Below are positions 57,041 to 64,000 of a DNA stretch of 64,000 bases, piece by piece. The translations under genes were made by a program, and so were the position numbers. The DNA comes from Epiperipatus broadwayi. Lineage: Eukaryota; Onychophora; Udeonychophora; Euonychophora; Peripatidae. Location: NCBI GenBank assembly GCA_028023455.1, contig JAQFVV010000017.1, positions 2,487,001 through 2,551,000 on the forward strand. The letters run 5' to 3'. The notes beneath the pieces are model-generated. The model was given only the letters and a program-made list of their open reading frames with translations, ran no database searches and was not told where the DNA came from. How positions within the stretch are numbered: position 1 is the stretch's first letter; the number at the start of each line of letters is the position of its first letter.

Positions 57041-59410
57041 CTATGTGATGTGATGTATTTGGCTTCTCCTTAAATGAAGTCAAGAATATCTCAGCAATTA
57101 AAACCTGTTAGCCACTTTATTTTCCATTTCCCACTCTAAGTCTTCCCATATTCTGCCCCATCGCATTTCCACAACATAATCTTTGTCAACTCTATGGCCT
57201 TTATATCTAAATCCCCCTTATCTTTTCGCAAACCCAGCATAAAAAACTAATAACTCACTTTCTGTATAGTCACTTTGTTCATACCTATTCTCCCATAACT
57301 TCATTATCTGTACCCTTTCTGCTTTCAAGCATTTACATTCAATCAACAGATGCCTAATATTTTCTATATCTTCCTTACACAATTTGCACACTAAATCACC
57401 CATAGTTTTCCATTTACATGTATATTCTCTTATCCCATTCAAGCCTTAAACAATAAACTACTTTCCTTACTATTATCATAAATTAAGTCGCATCTAATAT
57501 TCCGTTTACTTCTATATATATTTAAACTCTTCTTACCCTCCATACTAGTTCTCCATCTCTCCAACTCCCGATTAATGCTTCTATTCTTTTATCCCATTCC
57601 TTACCACTATAACACTCAACAACCCTCCTAATACCATCATCCCACCTTTTATACAAGTATACTGATATAAATTCTCTATCCAAATCTTTTGCATACCACA
57701 TTACCTTTTTCACCAATCTTGTTACCTGCCCTTTACTCATAACCCAATTAAACACTATTTTGGCTATTCTTTTACTATCCATAAACTGCAACCTACCAAA
57801 CATTTTCATTTTACTTTTTGCATCTCTCATATAAAAACTTGACCATCCAATTTCTCATTGAATTGCCTCCTTTGCTGTCCACATCTCTGCATCTAATGCA
57901 TGTCTTCTTATTTTCCTTTGTACTTTCTCTAAATAATCTAAAACCCTTTTACTAACACATAATGCATCATTACCATATGTTAACCCTGCTACTGCAACTC
58001 CCTTCCATACAATTCTAGCTACATCATATTTATTATATAAAAATACTGTTAGTTTCTTTACCAACCCCTTTCTTTTCTTTGCTTCATTTACCAATTTTTT
58101 CTCCCATTCATCCAAGCAATTTTCCTGATTACATAAAATAATTCCCAAATACCTATATCTATCCACCACACTTAACTTTATATCCCCCAATAAAAATTCT
58201 ACATCTTCTCTTTCCCCAGTATTAACCATCATTATATTTGATTTTTCTTCACTAAATTTAATCCCCATCTGTTTACCCACCCTTTCACATGTCCTCAACA
58301 TAATTTCCATATCTTCTCTTCTTTCTGCACACAAAAGTATATACTCCCTTGCCACCTATTAATGGTATCTCTACCCCTCTTCCTAGTCTTTCTATTACTT
58401 TCTCCATTTCACTCAAAAACAACAAAAACAAAATAGGTGACATAGGGCATCCTTGCCTTAATCCCACCCCATTTTTAACTTTAACTGATTCTATATCCCC
58501 TAATTGGTAAGTATAATAATTATTTTTATACAATTTCTTAATAATATTTACTAAAGCTTCATCCATTCCCAAATTGGCTAACCTTACCCATAATCTATTT
58601 CTATTTACTCTATCATATGCTTTCTCTATATCTATAAAACTCATATATAACAATCTACCTGAATTCCTACTCATCTCCATAAGTTGTGTAACTACAAACA
58701 AACTATTTCCTATACACCTATCTGACCTAAAACCTGCTTGCATTTCCCCCACTACTTTATTCTCTTCCATCCATTTTACAACTCTTCCAGCTACCATATA
58801 TGAGAAAACTTTATATAAAACTGATGTTACCGCTATCGGTCTATAATTATTTAACTTTCTACAATCCTTACCTTTCCTTTAAATAATAATCTTATTCTTG
58901 TATTACTCCAACTACCTGGAAAAACTCTCTTCTGTGCTATCTTAGTAAAACATGATAATAACTTTGCCTTGCTCTATGCCCTAAATTCATTACCATCTCT
59001 GCTGCCCATTTATCCAAACCTCTCACCTTTCCACTTTTCAATCTCTTCCCTGCCTCATTCAGTTCATTTTTTTGTGAACCTAATATTCTCATTACTGCCT
59101 GATTTCATGTTTTCTATCACTAATTTTTTCACATCTAACATCTTTTCTATATCCATTACATATCTATTTAAGATTCTCTCTACCTCTTCTCTAGAGCTAC
59201 ACTCTATTCCCTCATCATCTATTAATACTATCTCTCTTTCCCCTACATTTCTCCTTTTAATATAATTCCAAAATTTTTTACTCCCATCTCTTCCACTTTT
59301 ATTAATATCCTCCAACAATTTACTATTTAATTTCATCCTTTCTCTATAATTATCCATTTTAGCCAACTTCTTCTTTTCTAAGTACTTTCCCCATTTAGCA
59401 TTAATATCGT
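57041..59410 (-). pseudogene. Non-LTR retrotransposon (LINE) with RT and C-terminal zinc-knuckle-like region
   Basis: Read on the minus strand from 59410: a linker with RDGSKKFWNYIKRRNV (59366-59064), then RT (58797-58285) with MQAGFRSDRCIGN, FIDIEKAYDRVNR (first catalytic Asp) and GVGLRQGCPMSPILF. It continues at 58355-57855 with ERREDMEIMLRTCE, RYRYLGIIL and AGLTYGNDAL. Then comes KSKMKMFGRLQFM (57830-57522) and a Cys/His cluster CKLCKEDIENIRHLLIEC (about 57390-57335). The catalytic YADD segment is missing: the frame breaks between GGKGVYT and CAERRED near 58330, a short deletion. A tail of CATCACAT repeats lies at 57041-57056. The 5' endonuclease half is absent. The clade is uncertain. Confidence 0.88.
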
Positions 59411-59424
59411 TTTCACTTTATCAA

Positions 59425-59545
59425 ACTCTCTATACAGTGGTGTCACCAAGTGAGTAGGCACTAGATAGATATTTTATGCACAAACCTTTCTGCATACATT
59501 GATTATGAAGACTTGCACTTGGTAGTACTATTGTATGGAGAAATG
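59425..59545 (+). repeat. 466-nt hammerhead family, short fold-back fragment
   Basis: CTCTCTATACAGTGGTGTCA mirrors the family end at 59520-59540, with the GAGTAGGCACTAGATAG block between. It sits at the truncated 5' edge of the LINE; the ribozyme core is deleted. Confidence 0.65.
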
Positions 59546-59734
59546 ATAATTTATGTAATTATAAAATTATGGTAACAAAATATAAAAACTACTAATTAGT
59601 AGAGAAAAAATAGATTCATATCCCTAGTTCCAGCACTACAAAGAAAATAAAAATTAAAAAAAAACCAAGTGAAATTTTTTTATTTATGGAATATGTTGCA
59701 ATAATTTAAGGTCCTAGTTAACAATGATTAAAAC

Positions 59735-60080
59735 AGGCAAAATTCTCTATACATATTGCCATTCAGTGCAAGCCAGAGTAATCAATGGATGCCAGAAGGC
59801 TTGTGCATAAAATCCCTATCTAATGCCTACTCATCCAATATCCCCAGATTAGTTTCTGGTTTGTGGCCTTCGTCAGTGAAAAGCCTTGGATCTGAGATCC
59901 CTGCACCTACATCTTAGGATCTAATGCACCCCTCCAGTATCCACCTTTTATCTCTACTTAACTACAAAACTATGAGACTCAAATTAAAAACACCATAATA
60001 TTTTCAATCTAAGCTCATTAGCTTATAACAATTAAGAGCAAGCATAAAAAATGGTGATCATGTGATGTTTATCAATGACT
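59735..60080 (-). repeat. 466-nt hammerhead family, partial monomer
   Basis: A minus-oriented copy with the full ribozyme region and most of the 3' half, switching at about 60025 to the plus-oriented family end (AAATGGTGATCATGTGATG). Confidence 0.8.
59833..59891 (-). ncRNA. Hammerhead ribozyme, 466-nt family
   Basis: AUCCAA/UUGGAU, CUGACGA, stem II (GGC with ACC, weakened), GAAA, ACUAAU for ACUAGU, and an AUC triplet are present. The core is consensus-compatible but stem II is poorer than at 23861. Confidence 0.55.
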
Positions 60081-60194
60081 GTCTAGTCTTCTGGATGTAT
60101 ACTGTTACATTTTTCTTATCAATTTTTATTACTATTTGAATTAATTAGTCAGATAAATCTTAGATGTATAACTTTATTTTTCCTATTGCATTGC

Positions 60195-60815
60195 CAAATA
60201 AATATAATATTAATATCATCTATGTTCTTTATTACTTTTATGAGGCTTTTTTTTACAACCTAATATGACAGTTTCAATTGTGCCAGCAATCTTCTTCAGA
60301 ACTATAACAAGCATAATACAAATTACGTGATTATAAATATACATGAACACATAATTTTACATTATATATATCTTTTTATTATTATTTTAATTATAAGATA
60401 TATATATATGAAAAACAAAAACAAGTTTTAATCACGTTAAAACCTGCTGACGCTTGTATTTATGATCAACAGATGGCGTTTTTACCAAAAACACGATCAA
60501 GCGTTTGTTTACATAAACGATCAAAGAGTCAGAATTAACTATCTCTTTCGTTGGGCTAAAACGAAAGAGATAGTTAATTCTGACTCTTTGATCGTTTATG
60601 TAAACAAACGCTTGATCGTGTTTTTGGTAAAAACGCCATCTGTTGATCATATATATATATATTGTAAAATTATGTGTTCATGTATATTTATATTCATGTA
60701 TTTGTATTATATTTATTATAGTTCTGAAGAAGATTGCTAGGGCAATTAAAGCTGTCATATTAGGTTGTGAAAAAGCACTGCAAAAGAAATAAAGAATATA
60801 GATGATATTAATATT
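60195..60815. mobile_element. PLE-tail-like fold-back, family B (copy 2), with central hairpin insertion
   Basis: The outer arms (60195-60400 and 60655-60815) are inverse complements with AGCAATCTTCTTCAGAACTA and its mirror; the right arm reads CTGAAGAAGATTGCTAGGGC. The centre is occupied by the perfect hairpin at 60461-60651. Confidence 0.7.
60461..60651. repeat. Perfect hairpin: 92-bp arms, 7-base loop
   Basis: Bases 60461-60552 are the exact inverse complement of 60560-60651, with loop GGGCTAA at 60553-60559. The arms are more GC-rich than the surroundings (TGATCAACAGATGGCG at the ends). Near-identical short frames occur on both strands simply because of the symmetry. TA at each edge would fit a Tc1/mariner-type TA target (inference). 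The absence of any mismatch suggests a very recent origin. Confidence 0.9.
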
Positions 60816-61084
60816 ATAAATCTTAGTCTGTAGTATGAATATTCATATTAGGGTTTACCCCAACAATGAGGTCAATTGGTTTACCAACATGGTTCATAAA
60901 TCAAGAATTTTGTTTTTTAAAAAACAAGCAATTATAATTTTTGCATATGGCAACTTACAATAAGAAAAAAGCTTAAAATTGGGAGAAGTGATAGTTAATG
61001 AGCAAATATTTTACTACACATATTATTCTTTACAAATGGTAATCAACTTCTACACATGTGCTGTACTGCCATATTAAATGATTT

Positions 61085-61310
61085 TGAGGAAACTCTTCAT
61101 CCAAGTCACATGATGGAGACTTTGAAAGGATAAGAAAAGCCATCTTATCTTTGTAGCCAAATGCAATTATATAGGCCAATCATATGTATCTTGGAAGAAC
61201 AAAAATATTTTATATTATCACTTTACCATTGCATTTAGGTATAAAGATAAGATGGTCACTCTTATCTTTTCAAAGTCACTGTCATGTAAATTGGGTCAAG
61301 AGCATAATCA
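61085..61310. repeat. Fold-back repeat, family C-like (copy 3)
   Basis: The arms 61086-61160 and 61224-61308 are inverse complements with AAGATAAGATGG and GACTTTGAAA blocks, like the inner part of family C. Confidence 0.6.
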
Positions 61311-61909
61311 ATAAAAACAATGTTGGTTTAATATGTCAATGTAGCACATGTGTAGCAATTGATTACCATCTGTTTAGAATTACAGTATGTAAATGCACTA
61401 GTGGATGTGCAGAAATGATATCAGGTGCTCAAAAAAGAATCAAGGAGAAGTTTTGATAAATAACAACAATGTTAATGGAAAGTTTGAAACTAAAACTACA
61501 ATAGAAAATTGATTAAAAACTTGTGATCAGTCTTAAAATGATAAACATTGCCTCTATAGCACTGACAATGCAAAGGCTGGAGCAGAAAGAATTGCTTATT
61601 CCCACAAGATGTAATGTTTATTAAGTGCTAGAAATGTTATCTAAAGGCATTGCATATCCAATGACCCGCATACATTAGGGCAATGATGAAAAAATCAAAT
61701 TTAGAGGCAAAAAAATCTCAAATTGACCAATTGAATGTAATTTTTGACAATAGCTTATTCTTTTGTTGTCCAAACATCACCTACCCCCTGAGCATCATTA
61801 ATTATTGTTTTTTACTGTACATTCATCATAAATGATATTTTGGATTACTATAAGGCAACTCAAATCACTTTTTAAACAGAATAATTGAAACCATTAAATG
61901 TGATAATAT

Positions 61910-62160
61910 GTTGAATTATTTCCATCATCTATCATTAAATGTTGAATGTCTAGAAAATTTTAAATTTTATTTAAACTTTTCAAATACAAACAACTATTAG
62001 TAATAACACACAAATAGACAACACAGGTAAATTCTCCACCCTTCTTCAGGTATGCTGGCCTGACCAGTGACAATACTAACACAGGAGTCAAACTTACACC
62101 TTTACATTTTTGAATATCAAATTTTAAGGCAATGCTTTAACCAACTGAACTACTTTGACT
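61910..62160 (-). repeat. tRNA-derived SINE, minus copy
   Basis: On the minus strand an A box (GTTCAGTTGGTTAAAGC, at 62149-62133) and a B-box-like GTAAGTTTGACTCCTG (near 62100-62083) are followed by CATACCTGAAGAAGGGTGG and a tail ending TTCTAGACATTCAACAT. It is the inverted partner of 62165-62380. Confidence 0.65.
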
Positions 62161-62164
62161 ATTG

Positions 62165-62380
62165 CTTTTGACAGAACAGCTCAGTTGCTTAGAGCATTGC
62201 CTTGAAATTTGATATTCAAGAATCTAAAAGTGTGTTAAATTTGCTGGTCAGTCAAGAAACGCCTGAAGAAGAGTGGGAAATAATATTACCCAAAATTTTG
62301 TGTAATCTACTAATCTGTATTATCTTTCTAGACATTCAACATCTAATGTTAGATGATTGAAATAGTCCAACATATCACAT
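62165..62380 (+). repeat. tRNA-derived SINE, plus copy
   Basis: The A box is CAGCTCAGTTGCTTAGAGC at about 62177-62195. The B box is decayed by a short deletion. GCCTGAAGAAGAGTGGGAAA lies near 62261, and the tail ends in CTAGACATTCAACAT. The pair forms a large inverted repeat centred near 62162. Confidence 0.65.
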
Positions 62381-62397
62381 TCAGAACATTAGCTTGG

Positions 62398-62428
62398 GTT
62401 TTTTTTTTTTTTTTTGGGGGGGGGGGGT
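62398..62428. repeat. Adjacent homopolymers T then G
   Basis: About 18 T are followed by 12 G. The length may be affected by sequencing or assembly error. Confidence 0.85.
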
Positions 62429-62429
62429 T

Positions 62430-63880
62430 AAAAAAAATCAGCAGTGGTGTAATTGTGTTAGTCTTAAATAAAGTCACTTCAAGCAGAAATGGAAATTCAT
62501 TTTTCCTGTCTTAATCCCAGAAACTTATTTATCCAGCAACTTAAAACGTATAAATATATACGCTCTAGTATAAAAGCAAATAAATAAATTATCTTAAAAC
62601 TACTATTTTACTAAAATAATTATTAATAATACATTCATTTGTTTTTTCAAATAAATAGTTTAAAAATCATTTAGTAAATTAACGCTATGGGAATTTATAT
62701 TTTTGACATTAGTCGGCAGAATTCAGCTATCGGCCGCATGGTAATGAAGAAGATGAACAGAGTGACTTGTCCTAATCTAAATCAATGATTATTTTTAGAA
62801 ATTTTAATCAGCTTTCAAATAGCTAATCTTGGAAAATGATAGTCGCTTCTTATATTTTGTTTATTTTGAACGAACATGTTTGTTTTTTTTTGTTTAATAA
62901 TTAGTAAAAGTTTGAATTTCTATAAAAACTATCTTATCTTGGATGTCAAAAACTTTCATTAATGAATAAAAACCGGAGTTACTTTCAGCAGAGGAAGAAC
63001 ATGTAATTTGAAATATCTGTTATCAAAAATAGAAAAAAAAATTTTAAAAAAAAATAAAGACTAGCATTTTGGGATTAATTTAATTTTTTTCTCTCCCCAG
63101 GGCATCTTGTATGTATATTTGAAAATTTTAAATAAATCGAAAATATCTTTTATTATTTTTTTATGCTGTATATATGTAATGAACAACCACAGATGCGATA
63201 CTAAATAGAAAATGCTCTTTATTAATATTATGAAAGCCTAATTGTACAATATTACTACAGCGGGCTACCATTTCCAACGTGACGCCAATTCTTTTTTTGT
63301 TGTTGTTGACTGTTAGTTTTGATATAAATGTTTAAGAAAGTTGTAAATGGTATGACATGACAAATTCGTTCCCAAGTAATGTTAAGACTTAAATATATAT
63401 AACTGACTCTTACCAAACTCAAACTACATTCAATATTGTTCTGCAAAAGGGTATCAAACTTTTATTTGGAGAACAAATCTAACCTAATGAATAGTGTTTA
63501 TTCATTCAATATTCTTTATACACTGAATGACATTTGTCCACTTTATTATTTTATAATATATAAGCTTAATGATTAACATATACAACATACACACACCCAT
63601 ATATATGCAGATGTGCAAACATTTGAATTAGAAATAACACTTGTTGTGATTATCTATTGTCCTCTGAAAAATATTGCTTCATATCCAGCATTAATTATTC
63701 CAAAAGCTGGATAAATATATTTAGTGAAGCTGTGATATTTACTATATCAGTATATACTACTTCAATTAAATACCAATAAAAAAAAATGTAAACATATAAA
63801 AAATACGAAATCAACACTCCTAAACTTAATAAATTTTGCAATATGGTAGTAGTTATTTTTCTATTCTAGAATGCTACATA
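62430..63880. other. No recognised feature
   Basis: AT-rich. A moderately GC-richer patch near 63258-63295 (GGGCTACCATTTCCAACGTG) has no second copy here. No gene is seen. Confidence 0.5.
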
Positions 63881-63884
63881 CAAT

Positions 63885-64000
63885 ATTAATATCATTTAAT
63901 TTTTTTATTACTTTTTACAACCCACTATTGACAGTTTTGATTGCCCCAGCAATCTTCTTCAGAACTATAACAAATACAATACAACTACATGAATACAAAT
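63885..64000 (+). repeat. PLE-tail-like fold-back, family B (copy 3), cut by the window end
   Basis: GACAGTTTTGATTGCCCCAG followed by CAATCTTCTTCAGAACTATAAC matches the left arm of 60195-60815. The right arm would lie beyond the window. Confidence 0.7.

Noticed and set aside
58574-59265. Plus-strand frames opposite the LINE
   Set aside because: The minus strand carries RT motifs in order; the plus frames are shadows.
60432-60740. Near-identical short frames on both strands
   Set aside because: Symmetry of the perfect hairpin produces them; no protein family is recognisable.

Overview
The window is AT-rich, repeat-dominated animal DNA. I found no host protein-coding gene that I could support; every protein-like sequence recognised belongs to a transposable element. 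The mix (Penelope-like elements with GIY-YIG endonuclease, RTE-like LINE ends, a Ty3/Gypsy element, a pogo-type DNA transposon, tRNA-derived SINEs and many fold-back repeats) suggests a lophotrochozoan, most likely a mollusc such as a cephalopod. That assignment is inference, not a database match.

Layout. 0-3 kb: a decayed LINE, a hammerhead-bearing repeat, an RTE-like LINE tail and a tRNA-Gly(UCC)-like sequence. 3-10 kb: AT-rich DNA with a long (ATT)n tract, fold-back repeats and degenerate tandem repeats. 10.4-10.8 kb: a Penelope endonuclease remnant. 10.9-17.7 kb: one Ty3/Gypsy element with two 1.43 kb LTRs, a stub gag and a broken pol. 18-24.6 kb: a cluster of ribozyme-bearing multimeric insertions. 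24.6-28.2 kb: no recognised repeat. 28.3-29.6 kb: a large palindrome made of two Penelope endonuclease ends. 30-36 kb: fold-back repeats. 36.5-37.1 kb: a retrozyme-like insertion. 37.4-38.5 kb: a Penelope RT pseudogene. 39.9-41.9 kb: a pogo-like transposon carrying two nested insertions. 44-56 kb: more hammerhead-family repeats, fold-backs and another Penelope RT/endonuclease. 56.7-59.4 kb: a LINE on the minus strand. 59.4-64 kb: ribozyme-family repeats, a perfect 92 bp-arm hairpin inside a fold-back element, and an inverted SINE pair.

The strongest observation is a set of repeats that fold, by hand, into type I hammerhead ribozymes. Three families are seen. A 434-nt unit (36.5-37.1 kb) is a 1.36-mer with a complete hammerhead and 13-bp target site duplications. 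A 466-nt unit occurs at about ten loci, often as head-to-head or tandem multimers, again with 13-bp duplications at the two best-preserved loci. A roughly 470-nt unit carries a CUGAUGA...GAAA core. They resemble metazoan retrozymes or the pseudo-LTRs of Penelope-like elements. Penelope RT/endonuclease sequence is present in the window and could be the mobilising machinery (inference). Several other fold-back families carry a weaker hammerhead-like motif.
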